Source: Xenoacremonium recifei
Lineage: Eukaryota > Ascomycota > Sordariomycetes > Hypocreales > Nectriaceae
Assembly (NCBI GenBank): GCA_012184525.1
Contig: WOFQ01000010.1
Span: 620,001 to 684,000, forward strand
DNA length: 64,000 nucleotides
Direction of reading: 5' to 3'
Of the stretch, positions 24,004 through 34,823 are shown in pieces. Under the pieces are notes generated by a model that saw only the letters and a list, made by a program, of their open reading frames with translations, had not been told where the DNA came from and searched no databases. Within the stretch, counting starts at the first letter, position 1; every line of letters starts with the position of its first letter. Made by a program: the position numbers and the translations under genes.

Positions 24004-24909
24004 ATGGAGTCAGAAACCCTTGAACAGATGCAATCGCGTCATCGGCGTGAGCTGAAGGAGCTCCAAGGCCGGATAACCAGCAAGAAGAAGAATGCCACGA
24101 AGAAGACTCGCAAAGGTGTCAACGACGAGTGTGCAGAGATGGAACGGAAACTGCGAGAACAACAATCTACTGAGCTTGTTGAACTGAATGGAGCTGCCCC
24201 CGAGGAAGATCAAGACCGAGACAGCGACATCGATCAACCAGCCGAGTCTCAGCCCAACGGGACCCCAGGGGAACAAGACAAGCTTGTGAAAGCAACAGAA
24301 GACCTGAATATCAGCAACGATAATGTCCCTAACCAGCCAGGGAAGAAGCGAAACCGACAAAAAGAGCGCCTTGCCCGTCGCGCAGCCGAACAAGTTGCCG
24401 CTGCTGAACGAGCCGAAGAAGAAGCTGCCAACATGACGGACCATCGAGCGCGCGAAAGCGAATATATGAAGAAAGTTTTCGAGTCGAATCAGTTGGTTGA
24501 GAAGGACATCAATCCCGACGGCCACTGTCTGTTCTCTGCAGTTGCGGATCAGCTTGGGCAGAACTCGATTCCTCTTGGAGGGATTGATGGCGAGCCCGCG
24601 TACAAGACTGTACGGAAAGCTGCTGCTGACTACATGCTGAACAATGCGGATGATTTCGCGCCATTTATGGAAGAAGATCTGGACAGCTACACAAAGAAGA
24701 TACGAGACACGGCGGAATGGGGTGGGCAGCTGGAGCTGATGGCACTGGCAAGGAGGTACGACACCGAGATCCGTGTGGTTCAGGACGGTCGGATGGAGAG
24801 AATCGCCTCAGATCAAGGCAGCGAGCCAAAGAAAACTCTATGGCTGGCCTACTACAGACATGGCTACGGGTTGGGCGAACACTACAACTCGCTCCGGACG
24901 GCATCATGA
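24004..24909 (+). CDS. otu2: OTU-domain deubiquitinase, OTU2/OTUD6 type
   Basis: An intronless gene of 301 aa. An N-terminal charged coiled-coil region (1-150, with Lys-rich and Glu/Ala-rich runs) precedes a C-terminal OTU cysteine protease domain (about 155-298). The catalytic elements are visible: NPDGHCLF with Asp172 and Cys175 near the start, and LGEHYNS with His293 at the end. Length and order match yeast Otu2 and animal OTUD6B, which remove ubiquitin and act on ribosome-associated substrates. The first in-frame ATG is at 24004; frames extending further upstream begin at non-ATG codons. The 3' end is convergent with the methyltransferase gene, with only 49 bp between the stop codons. Confidence 0.94.
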   Translation: MESETLEQMQSRHRRELKELQGRITSKKKNATKKTRKGVNDECAEMERKLREQQSTELVELNGAAPEEDQDRDSDIDQPAESQPNGTPGEQDKLVKATEDLNISNDNVPNQPGKKRNRQKERLARRAAEQVAAAERAEEEAANMTDHRARESEYMKKVFESNQLVEKDINPDGHCLFSAVADQLGQNSIPLGGIDGEPAYKTVRKAAADYMLNNADDFAPFMEEDLDSYTKKIRDTAEWGGQLELMALARRYDTEIRVVQDGRMERIASDQGSEPKKTLWLAYYRHGYGLGEHYNSLRTAS

Positions 24910-24958
24910 TCGGAATTTTACTTCTTTTTTCTCAAGGAGTATCGACAAGTAGAACACG

Positions 24959-25878
24959 CTATCGACTCCATACGGATATGAAGTCCTTCACACTACCATC
25001 CTCGTTGGTCCCCGCGGGATGCGTCCTGGGAGGCTTTGTCAAGCTGAGGCGTTGTAGGGCATCGGCGCGAGGCTTGGGGCTAGCGGTGTCGATGACGGTG
25101 CCGTCGGGGTTGTAGAGGATCTCCTCGCCAGGAGCGGACAACAGCGCCTCGTACAGTTCCGGACACACGCCCCAGGGAGGACCGTTCTCAGACATGGGCT
25201 TGTCGGAGGGGAATTCGAGGCAAACGAGACGACCAGTGTGGATGAGGAGGTCGGTCATGCGCTTGGCCCATCGAGGGCGGGCTTCGGGCGGGAGGGCACA
25301 GAGGAACTGGAACGCGTTGCAAGAGTCAGATCAGCACATCTCTCCAGCCCAATTGCGCATGGTGGACAACGTACCGTGTAGTCGAATATCAAATCAAATT
25401 TGCCGTCGAGGCCAGCACCCTTCGCCCAATCCTCGGCAAAGAAGTCACCCGTCACCCATTCGATCTTTCCTGCTTCTATGCCATCGGCCGGCTCGTATAG
25501 TCCCTCTGCCTTTGCCTTTTGTTGGTTCTCAATGGCTTGACTTTTAGCCGTTGAGCTGTAGTCGAGTCCCCAGACGTCGTAACCCCAAGAGCTCAACAGC
25601 AAGACATCGTGTCCCCTTCCACAGCCTGGAACTAGAGCCTTCTTCTTCTCAACAGTACCGTTCGCGTTGCGGAGGAGGTTACCGCGCTGGTCGCGCTCCT
25701 GTGGGGGTGGGATGATGTCGGGGCGCTGGCGGAGCAGATCGTGGAGGGCGACGGAGAATGTGCCGCGGTCCCAGGGCGTGAAGGCGTCGCGGTAGCAGGA
25801 GTCCCAGCGCGAGCCGTGTTCGGCCAGGGGCACGGAGGAGAAGGTCTCCTGGAGAGACGGAGGAGGTGTTTGTGGCAT
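24959..25878 (-). CDS. Thiol/halide S-adenosylmethionine methyltransferase (TPMT family)
   Basis: Two exons, complement(24959..25306, 25375..25878), with a 68-nt intron, give 283 aa. The N-terminal WDSCYRDAFTPWDRG resembles the substrate-pocket motif of plant HOL/HTMT enzymes. SAM-binding motif I is ALVPGCGRGHDVLLL (81-95), followed by GYDVWGLDYS, and FDLIFDYT joins FLCALPPEARPRW across the intron. Such enzymes transfer a methyl group from SAM to thiols, bisulfide or halides, giving volatile products. This may serve detoxification of glucosinolate breakdown products or sulfide. The specific substrate is not readable here. The frame remains open upstream for 44 codons without an ATG, so I use the ATG at 25878. 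Probably cytosolic. Confidence 0.9.
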
Positions 25879-26640
25879 GATGATGCACAGGGAAGGTCGC
25901 GCGAGCGGTTTGCGGGGGTTGAAGCCGAGGAGGGGGAGGGGGAGGGGTCGGAGCCGGGAGCGTGTTAGTGGGGCCCCGGAACGGAGGTTCGAGACGAATA
26001 TGCCGAGCAATATACCTATAATAATGTTGCTAGCAGGCGTTGTGGGTGTTTCCTGGGCTCAATGGCCATGGTCGAAGGATTCAGGTCTGGAATTGGCAGC
26101 TCGCGTGCCTGCGCCGGACTCAGACTTCCGATATATGGCGCTGGCTACGGGCATCCGGAAACGCTGCGGTTGATGGAGAAGCGATTATTCATTAGCCTGG
26201 CCATGGTCGCCGACGTCACTGGTACTGGAGACGGCGATTGGGGGCAGGTGGCTCTATGTGGGGGAACGCCGAAAAGCAGCTGTGAGGCACGTTTACGCCT
26301 GAATTGGGCTTGTATACAATGGGGGTGCTTGGAGGATCATGCCTGAATTGCAGGCAAAATACCTAGATACCTGAAAAGTGAGATGCGGTGTGATTAAAAT
26401 AGACGGCTGTCAACCAAGTTGTCGTTGAATGCTGCTTGCCCCCTGAATGAGGCAAGCCCCGGTAGCTTATACTGCATGGGTAATGTGCCGAGGCTCAGCT
26501 TCACCTCCCGCACTTCAGCCAAAAGTCAGTGGTCAGCCTCGAGATGTTATGGTCAGCACAATCCCCAAATCTCTGAAGAGGTGCCCAAACAACAAAAGTC
26601 TCTCACCTTATAAACATTCTCTGTGACTCAATCTGCCAGC
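25879..26640. other. Divergent promoter region, methyltransferase / SDR
   Basis: A 762-bp spacer serves two divergent genes. A TATAAA lies at 26609-26614 on the SDR side. No other recognisable site. Confidence 0.5.
26609..26614 (+). promoter_or_regulatory. TATA-like element before the SDR gene
   Basis: TATAAA lies 26 bp before the ATG at 26641. If it is the working TATA box, transcription would begin close to or after that ATG, leaving almost no leader. It may therefore be a chance match or mark a very short leader. Confidence 0.35.
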
Positions 26641-27631
26641 ATGGACGTGAGCGACTTGTTCGGTGTCAAGGTAGGTCTTGCAGAATCACCACCCCTTGTT
26701 TGCGTGTCTGACCTCTCTCTCGTTCGTCAGGGTAAAGTCGCCCTGGTCACAGGAGGTCGGTATCCCTGCTCCTCTATAGCCATCCGAGTATCTAAAATCC
26801 CGTGTTCCAGGTGCAAAAGGTATCGGCCGCATGATTGCCGAGGGCTTCGTCGCCAACGGCGCCAAAGTCTACGTTGTCGGTCGTGATTCCAAGGCCTGCG
26901 CTGAGGCCGAAGCCACCCTCACCAGCCAGGCACGCCATGGCGGCTCAGCCCATGCTCTGCCCGCCAATCTGCAGAATCTCGATGAGTGCGAGCGCATTGT
27001 CGCGCGCCTCGCCGAGCTGGAGCCCGCGGGCATTCACGTGCTCGTCAACAACGCTGGCGCAACCTGGGGCGCCGACGTCGACTCGTATCCGGACGCCGCC
27101 TGGACCAAGGTGCTGACCCTGAACCTCCAGCGCGTCTTCTCGCTCACGCAGCTGTGTCTGCCGCTGCTGGAGAAGGCCGGCTCCGCGGCGGACCCGGCGC
27201 GTATCATCCACATCGGCAGCATCGACGGCGTGCGGGTGCCGGTCATGGCTAACTATGCCTACTCGGCCAGCAAGGCCGGGTTGCATCACCTCTCGCGGGC
27301 GCTGGCTAAGGACCTGGGCAGTCGAGGCATTACCAGCAATGTGCTGGCCTGCGGTCCGTTCCCGACCAAGATGATGAAGGCCACGCTCGAGTCGGCGGGC
27401 GATGTCATACTCGAGGAGGTGCCGCTGAAGAGGGTCGGCCTACCGACTGATGTGGCGGGAGCCTGCATCTTCCTGTCAAGCAAGGCCGGGTAAGTTGACG
27501 GACAAAGCATTGATTGCCCTCAATGCTTATGGCTTACAACAGAGTTCATGTTGACGTGTTATTCTAGGGCCTACTGTAACGGAGCACTGCTGAGGGTGGA
27601 TGGAGGGGCGTCTCTCGTGTCGAAACTCTAA
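26641..27631 (+). CDS. Short-chain dehydrogenase/reductase (3-oxoacyl-ACP reductase-like)
   Basis: Four exons, join(26641..26670, 26731..26755, 26811..27489, 27568..27631), give 265 aa. The first two exons are only 30 and 25 nt. Splicing restores the Rossmann motif TGGAKGIG (17-24), which is split by intron 2. NNAG is present, and the active site is Ser155, Tyr169 and Lys173 (YSASK). The end, AYCNGALLRVDGG, is a classic SDR C-terminus. It is a cytosolic NAD(P)H-dependent oxidoreductase. The closest family I recognise is the RhlG-like/FabG-like group, often labelled rhamnolipid-type 3-oxoacyl-ACP reductase in fungi, but the substrate is unknown. The donor of intron 2 (GTCGGT) is non-consensus, yet it is the only one near that keeps the motif in frame. 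Confidence 0.9.
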
Positions 27632-28453
27632 GAAAAGCGCATGTGATAAGAGCATAAGAGAGGAGAGAGAGGGCAGCGAGTTTAGGCCTGGAACTGTTTT
27701 GACATTGAAATCTCTGATACGACGTTCAAAATACCCAGCAACCAGCAGCAATCTATCTGATCCGAGTCTTTTCTACCCCGTGCCCAGTATAGTACCGCCA
27801 ATCTCTATTTCCAGCAAGATATGCCGAGCATTATCCATTGACCTGTTCCTGTTCTGGGTATAAGATACCCCGCCAATCGAAAGAGTAAAAAAGCTAAAAA
27901 GAGGAGTAAGAATCGAGTTCGATCGTGATGCCGTGATGTACGTCCCATGCGCCGAGCCCCAGTACGCTTTCCCATATCCTGAAAACACATTGTAACCATT
28001 ATAATCCGACGAACAAAGGAAAAAGGGTGATTCCCAAATCACGGGCTCAATACGCCACGCATAACTCCCGAGGTATATCTCCCGAGACGGGGAATGCCTC
28101 GCCTTGGAAACCGAGCCCAGTCGAAACTCCACCAAAAATCATCACCATCCATCCACTGGTTGCGCATCGCCAGGAACAATGCAGCCGGGAGTTGGCCAGG
28201 ACCCACTCCTCCCACCATAAACCAGCGAGTTATGCCGCCAGATGCATGGAGAGCTGCAGACGGGAGCGAAGCCCAATCGAACCACTTCCATCGCAGTCCC
28301 GTAAAAAATCCGTTATCGTGAGGCGTTGCTGGAAGCTGCATGATATGCTGGAGAACAGGCCATGGGGTTGCATGCTCGTCATCGGCAGCATCATCGTGGG
28401 TGGACAGACGCTCAGACTGCATTGATACCTATGGCATGTGAAAAGATGCCCCT
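27632..28453. other. Convergent spacer after the SDR gene
   Basis: About 820 bp holding the SDR 3' UTR and the 3' side of the small minus-strand ORF. Several overlapping short frames appear on both strands; none has recognisable features. Confidence 0.5.
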
Positions 28454-28660
28454 CTAGATACCGCAGTTCTCGAAATCGCGGACCATGACAGCGACTTGGG
28501 CACGCTTGGCGGCCTCAGCGACGAGCGTAAAGTCCTTGAGGAAGGCGTCTGTCGACGACGATTTGATCTGGACGGGAGCTGGTACCGGAACCCGGATCAT
28601 CTGAGTGGGCGATTGCTGCGAGGACGAGGACGAAGAGGATGAAGTGCTGGAAGCGTCCAT
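28454..28660 (-). CDS. Putative small protein, 68 aa
   Basis: A short ATG-to-stop frame. The first half is a Ser run (residues 4-14) and a basic/proline stretch (MIRVPVPAPVQIK). The second half, about 35-68, is predicted amphipathic helix (DAFLKDFTLVAEAAKRAQVA) and ends in NCGI. It is not a shadow of another gene and its ATG lies in a clean context (ACAATGG). I do not recognise the family. The helical half looks protein-like, but no homology could be tested, so it may be chance. Confidence 0.45.
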   Translation of the reverse strand: MDASSTSSSSSSSSQQSPTQMIRVPVPAPVQIKSSSTDAFLKDFTLVAEAAKRAQVAVMVRDFENCGI

Positions 28661-30972
28661 TGTGGGAAGTTTGCTGGATTTGCTTTGCGGTATCTGACGT
28701 TGAGACGGCCTCTTTTGGTGATGATGATGATAAGAGGGGCGGATGCTCAGGCAGCAAACGAAGATGAGGGGGAGGGGAAGCCCTGCTTATTATATGCGTG
28801 GCCTCGAAAGTTGGAGTCGACTGGAATCTCTGCACAAGACAAAGTGCAGATGGTGTGTGGATGGATGGCTGAACCTTTGCCAGTTTGTGGGGGTGCAGAG
28901 CGAGAGTTGCGGAGGAAGAGGGCTGGCTGGCTGGCTGGCTGGCTGCAGACCCAAACGGAAGCTGTGTGTCTCACAGGATGACGTTTCGGGGTGTGTAATA
29001 TCCTGGAGGATGGCGAGCAAGCAAGGCACACACAGAGAGAGACTGATATGTGTGTATGCAGGCAGGTAGGTAGGAAGGGGAAGATGCCGAGACGAGAGCA
29101 GGTATTTCTATCGCGGTGCAGCGCGAGTGACGTGATTCGGAGGAATTAGCGATATCAGAAGAAGAGGAGGGCGACGGCGGCGGAGGAGTCTTTATTGAGT
29201 TTTATTTATCGCTGTCCCCGTCTCGAGGCAAGCAATGGATGGATCTGTCCATCAACCACCATCCTCCTTAGCCGCAACCGCAAAGCCGCCTATCGTCCGT
29301 TCGCAATGGGGGGGGAACCTGGACCGGGCCTGGGCTTTCTCTCCGTGCGCTGACTGTCGGTCCGGCTCTAACGCCAACGCCATCGTCATAGGGCAGAACG
29401 CCTTTTTCCTTTGTGCTTCTGATCTTTGCCTCCTCCTCGGCTTTAATCGAACACGGTTTTGGGGGGGCCTGCACAGGCGCAAAGACACTGCGCTTCGGCG
29501 GATCACCGGCCTGAGCAACCGCAAGCGCTGGATGTTGATTGGGCGCTGGGCAATCGGCAGCGTGGGGCACAGGCGACGAAGGGACGCAAGCGCCCCCACT
29601 TGGATTCAGATGCTGCGTGTGGGGTAATTTTTCCCTCGGTAAAGGTACGTACCGAGCGCCAGCCTTCCTTCATTCCTTGAGACTCTGTCTCTCTCTCCAA
29701 CCAACGCCCTCTCCACGACGGGCGATCAACACGCTGGACAACCTTCTCCAGGTGCCAATCTTGCACCATGGCGCTGAGCTTGTACTGTATGTACTTGCTT
29801 CTCAGCGCCGATGACGTGCATGCAGCAATCCCACCGGAGTCGCCTGCAGGTTTCGTACCACAACCACCGTCCACGCAAAACCACTCTCGGCTCTACTCGC
29901 TGCCGTTAGCCAGCAAGCGATATCTCTCGTCCTGCTTACAGTTCCCCCGTCTCCGCGAAACCTCAGACTAGTTCTCTCGTGATAAGGACCCTGCGACTCC
30001 ATCGCCCGTCCACTGGCCCTGGACTCCGGGTCATTTCGGAATCAGCGAACGACGGCCTTGTGGGGATCCCGAACTTTCCCCTTTGTCCTCTCCAAAGCCG
30101 TCGAGGTTTGTGGCTTCTGAGCGGCTCCGCTGCGCATTAGTTGGAGAGCTTCGCTGGACATTAAAAACATCGCCGACTGCGGGAGGCACGCGAGTGTGCA
30201 AATCGCTTTTGGCCCTTCGTCCGTCGTTACAGGACCGTCTCGAACTCTTTGCATACGTCATAGCAATGGCTTCCATTGGATACAGTTGTTTTACCGGTCT
30301 TGCTCAGGGACTGGGTTTGGGTACTGGCTTTAGAGCATTCACCATGACATGAATCAGAAAACCCCCATCTTACTCCGTAGATTCTCGCTGCAACAAACAC
30401 CGAAAAACTTGTCACGCTACCGGCGAACAAGCCACGAGCCACACGCAGCCACTAGAAATGCGGCTACCAACATTGCTGCCGTAGTTCTGCCGAAGCCTTA
30501 GCGCAACGTCCAGCCACCACTTTCAATACGGAACATATCCAAGGACCCTGGAGTTGCGGAGGATCTGAAGGCTGAGGTAACAATTGGCACGACTGCAAAT
30601 AACGGTCTCACCGCTTGTCTGAATATTGCCTCAGCTCTGCGCGAAAAATAATCGACCAGCAAGAAGCGGAGAGCACCCTGAATTCCATTCCCCGCTGCTG
30701 GGGTTTCCTCGTGTGGAGCTGGCCGCAGCCGCAACCGCAACCGCAACTCCAACACCAAAAATCTCCCCTACTGTACATCCTCCGCGCCGACACACGAAAT
30801 CCCAGCAAAAGCTCCGCACCGAGAACAGTGCCGGCCGGGTACCCGCTCTGCGCAACGGAGCTCTGAGGCTCCAATCGGTGGCAAACGCATTGCGACAGCC
30901 TCGGCCAGAGCCGCCCCCTTCGACTTTCGTCCCCCCGGACAATACTCTCCCCACCGAAACCCGAAAAACACC
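28661..30972. other. 2.3 kb gene-free region
   Basis: Contains (GGCT)6 at 28921-28944, a TACTCCGTA site at 30371-30379 and overlapping short frames with no domain. The left end should include the small ORF's promoter, the right end the promoter of the metaxin-like gene. No TATA box is evident near 30973. Confidence 0.55.
28921..28944. repeat. (GGCT)6 microsatellite
   Basis: Six perfect tetranucleotide copies, non-coding. Confidence 0.9.
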
Positions 30973-31961
30973 ATGGCTGCCGATGCGCGAGGCTGGTTTG
31001 CGGCGCCCGCACCTATACGCGAGCTATTCAAACTCTTCCCGCTTCGAGTGTATCCCGCGGAGGAGCTACCATGTCGAGCACCGCCATTGATACGGCAGCG
31101 TCCTAGCTTGTATGTGTTTGTGGCAGAGGAGGATGCAGCCGGTGGATGGCCGAGCTTCAATCCGTCATGTCTTAAGTGGCAGGTGTGTCTTTGAATCCTT
31201 GTTGCCATTGAGGTTTCAGTTCACGTTCTAACTTGCCATTTTGATTGTAGACGCTGCTGCGAATAGCGGACATCGACGTCGAGATTGTTCCTTCTAATAA
31301 CCATGCTTCACCGTCTGGCGCGTTGCCGTTCCTCCTCCAACCTACCTCGCCGAGCTCTAGAAGGTCGAATCCCTTGACGGGCGACAAGATATACCAATAT
31401 GCCAAGGAAAATACATCAATTCCTTTACCTCAGTTGACCTCTCCGAAGATGGAAGCATACGAGGCTCTCCTAAGTCAAAACCTTCGACCAGCTTGGGTAC
31501 GCAGACACGTCTTCCCACCTAGTGCTGAGATAGCCAATGTTAACATGCTTGTCTAGCTTCATGCCCTCTATCTCCTCCCCGCGAATTATCCTCTCCTCGC
31601 CAATCTCTACCTCCCATCCTCGCCTATCCTACGCCGACCCATCCACCACACCCTTCACACGGCTGCGACCTCCGAGATCCTGAAAACTACCCGTCGCGGT
31701 ACCATCTCTCCCGAACAACTATACGCGGACGCTACCGAGGCCCTGCGCGCCCTATCCGTTCTTCTTAGCGACGACGAATGGTTCTGGGGTTCTGATACGC
31801 CAAGCCTCTTCGATGCGGATGTCTTCTCTTATACGTACTTGATGCTTGACGATGCGCTGCCGTGGCGCGAGAACCGGCTGGCAGGGTGTTTGTTGGATTT
31901 CCAGAATCTAGTACGGCATCGTAAAAGGCTATATGAGCTGTGTTGGGAGAGGAAGCATTGA
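30973..31961 (+). CDS. Metaxin / SAM37-like mitochondrial outer membrane import protein
   Basis: Three exons, join(30973..31182, 31251..31496, 31557..31961), all phase 0, give 286 aa. The N-terminal half has a GST-N/thioredoxin-like pattern (LFPLRVYP, RPSLYVFV, CLKWQTLLRIADID, ALPFLLQP), with YQYAKENTS following. The C-terminal half has the metaxin GST-C signature (LSDDEWFWGSDTPSLFDADV, then FSYTYLML). Metaxins and Sam37/Tom37 belong to the SAM complex, which inserts beta-barrel proteins such as Tom40 and porin into the outer membrane. Whether this is the Sam37 or the Sam35 branch cannot be settled by eye. No N-terminal presequence is seen, as expected. Exon 3 contains no in-frame ATG near its start but reads through without a stop to the TGA at 31959. 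Confidence 0.85.
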
Positions 31962-32551
31962 TGCTTGAATGTGGCCCGTTAACGAAGGTGCACGAGATCT
32001 TATAAAATCTCGGACGGACGCTATCTTCAACGGTGTTGTATACTAGCTGTATATTATTGCATTAACCACGGGAGAACTGTTCAATTGGTGAAACGGAGGA
32101 TAGACTAAAAAGTGGTAGACTCCCTGTCGTCGCGAGGAAGAGGGCGTTCGAATATTGATCATTGGTGTCCCTTCGTTGGACAAGCCTCACAAAATGATAT
32201 AACCTCCAACCAGGAGTCTTTCGTAATCGTGAGAGGAAAGACGCACAGGTTTGACCGTTTCTATAACTAATGTCTACCCACGAGGCCAAAAACCGCTAGA
32301 TACACTCTGGGACGAAATTAGAAGCCGTGGTGTTGAGGAGAGAAAGGTAAGCAATAATATCAAAGGTGCCAACCCGAATCTTAAACCAAATAACGCCTCA
32401 TCACTCCCAAGATAAGTGAGCGGTAAGGAACGTGGCGAGCGGCCGTCGAGGACCGGAAGACGTCCCCCCTTTCAGAAACACCCGAAATGATCTAAACGCC
32501 GCCCTGATGCAACATTGCCCACAGAACATGTCTTTAACCTATGACCGGACC
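31962..32551. other. Convergent 3' spacer, metaxin-like / gid1
   Basis: 590 bp between two convergent stop codons, holding both 3' UTRs. AT-richer DNA just after the metaxin stop (about 31980-32070) is a likely polyadenylation area. No gene. Confidence 0.5.
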
Positions 32552-34823
32552 CTATAGCGGAGTGGGTTTCGGAACATCCTCCATGACGTCTTGAATAGAG
32601 ACGAAGGCCCCCTCGCTGCCATCCTGCCTAAGGTCCTCAAGAAGGACAACCGTCTGGGCATACAGCGTTTCCAATGCGGCACGAGAAGATTTGCCCAGTG
32701 ATACTAGATCAAGTCAGAAGATGTAGGAAAGAGGACGTAGAAGTACTCACGTAATATGGCCGAGTTGAGTTCTTCAGCCACAGCAACACGGCCTTTCTTA
32801 TCAAGCAAGTGGTTTACCTGCGACTCCTTAAGAGGGTTTTGATAGGCAACCAGCGCCCATATCTCCATCAATGCCTTCGTAAACTCCTTTCGAGTATCAT
32901 TTGCGTACTCAGATTGCAGAGACTGTCCATACTGCAGCATCTTGCGCTCGAGCTCAAGAACCTCGGCGGGTGCATCCATATCCGCTGGTGATGGCCAAGC
33001 ATGACCGTCGGTGCCATTAAGATCCAAGTCCATCTCTTGTGTCGAAGCCGGATCAAAAGAATGGCCGTTAGTCCTCTTAGACTCCCAGGCCATCCGCAAC
33101 TGTGCTGCTTTTCGCACCATCTCGATGAAGCGCCGACATCGTAACCGGAAATGAACCTGCTCATTTTCCTTCAGGACTTGGGGGTAGTATGCGTTGGTGT
33201 ACTTAAGAGCTCGATCGATGTCTCCCTCAAGAATGGCCTTTCTGATACCTACAACCTCGTGTTAGTAAAATAACGTGGCGACAAAGCAATTGGAGGGGGG
33301 GGGACCAACGTTGTCGATTATTAGCGTCTTCATCATCTTTTATATTGATTCCATCAACCTTGGAGTTCGGGTCAAGGTTCAAAGCCTCTTTTTGGCCTTG
33401 AATTTCTTCGGCAAAGGCCCTCGCCGCCTCAACATATCCATCGTGTTGTAGGAATTGAAGCACCAGGGTCTGAAGCAGCTCACTATCATTCATTCCCGGC
33501 ACGAGAGTGGAGATGTCGCAACTCTGAATCTCTTCCCGAATCTTTAATCGCTCCTCCTATATGGGAAACGTAAGTAAGCGCATCAAGTGAAAGGTTTTCA
33601 AAGACGTACCCTCATCATGTCGTCGATGTTGTAGACAAATGCAGATTGTCCGAAGTTGGCTCTGACAGATTCACCTGGCTTCTTCAGGCTGATAGATGGG
33701 TAAAGCTTGCCCTTGACAACATCATGGAAGGCGGTACCAAGGTGTACTCCGTTTTTTGTGAAGAAAGCCGTCTTGTCTCGGAAGTTGACGCCGCAACCGA
33801 TCACATCTCCAGCATTGTATGTTTGGCCATACGACTTTCCAGAATTCTGTCCTGTGAAACACCGGCCATCATCACCATGATAGCCCCAAGCCTCGGGTTC
33901 CCAACCAACAGGCCGGGATAGAGTAGCAGTTTTGGTCGAGAATCCGATCCCAATAGTAGTACTTTGTAAGTATTAGTGAACAGCCCCGAAGAAGTAAGCC
34001 CTTGCTTGGACTTGTACAGAAGAACTTACTCGTCTTGCTTCGATGATAATATTTGCACCTCATAATAATACACACCGCACTGGGCCGGCATGAAGTGATC
34101 AGCCCGGACAGCACTAGCTTCCTGTTCTCGATCAAACTGAGCTCGTGGCGCAACGTATTTTACACTCAGCCCATCTGGCAATATCTCGAGGCCTCCCCAG
34201 TGATCGCCCTTATCCCATCTCGTCGGTAGAGGTGCGAGGGTGTCCTCTTCTTCAAACGGGGGAGGGCGTTCGATCACGGTGTGTGACATGCCTCGATGAG
34301 ATCCTGAAGGTAGTGGATGTTGATGTGGTTTGAAAGTGGTCAGATTCGGAGCGAGGCCGTTGGCGGAGGCCCGATTCGATTCCCGCGCTTGGAGCTTGGA
34401 CCTATGCGCCTCCTCCAACTTCTGCATGTAGGATGAACCCTGAAGATACGACGGTATGAAGAAGCCGCCATGGCTCTCGCTGTTGGGGCTATCCATGGCT
34501 TCTGCGTTCATGAGGATGTTGAAGGCTCTCGAGAAGGAGGGCATCGGCCGCCGCTCGCGCGGGTGTCGGTTCCTATCAGTTGAATTATTGATATCGATGT
34601 TGTCGGTCCCCGAGAAGCCCCCGTAGTTCGCGGCTACTCCAAGGGCTAGATCGCTGGATAGAACAGATGCTCGGGAGGCATAGATGTTGGAGTTTGTCGG
34701 CGTGCTGGTTGCTACGGAATTGTATGAGGACGGGAAGCGGGCTCGCGAGGGAGGTTGACTCGGGTTCCCGGGAGATGCGGGCTCTTGATACTCCGGAGAA
34801 CCATGGTGGAAGGGACTGGCCAT
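32552..34823 (-). CDS. gid1: SPRY-LisH-CTLH protein, GID1/VID30 (RanBPM) subunit
   Basis: Five exons, complement(32552..32703, 32751..33248, 33310..33556, 33610..33961, 34030..34823), give 680 aa. A Ser/Pro-rich N-terminus (1-200) leads to a SPRY domain at about 213-372, including GWEPEAWGYHGDDGRCFTG and VIGCGVNF. A LisH motif (SELLQTLVLQFLQHDGYVEA, about 403-422), a CTLH motif (about 465-510) and a CRA-type helical end follow. This order is diagnostic of Gid1/Vid30/RanBP9, the scaffold and receptor-docking subunit of the GID/CTLH ubiquitin ligase, which in yeast degrades gluconeogenic enzymes. The first intron seems to end in AAG at 33962. The N-terminus is uncertain: the frame is open up to 35180, and an upstream exon is possible (see findings). 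Confidence 0.88.
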
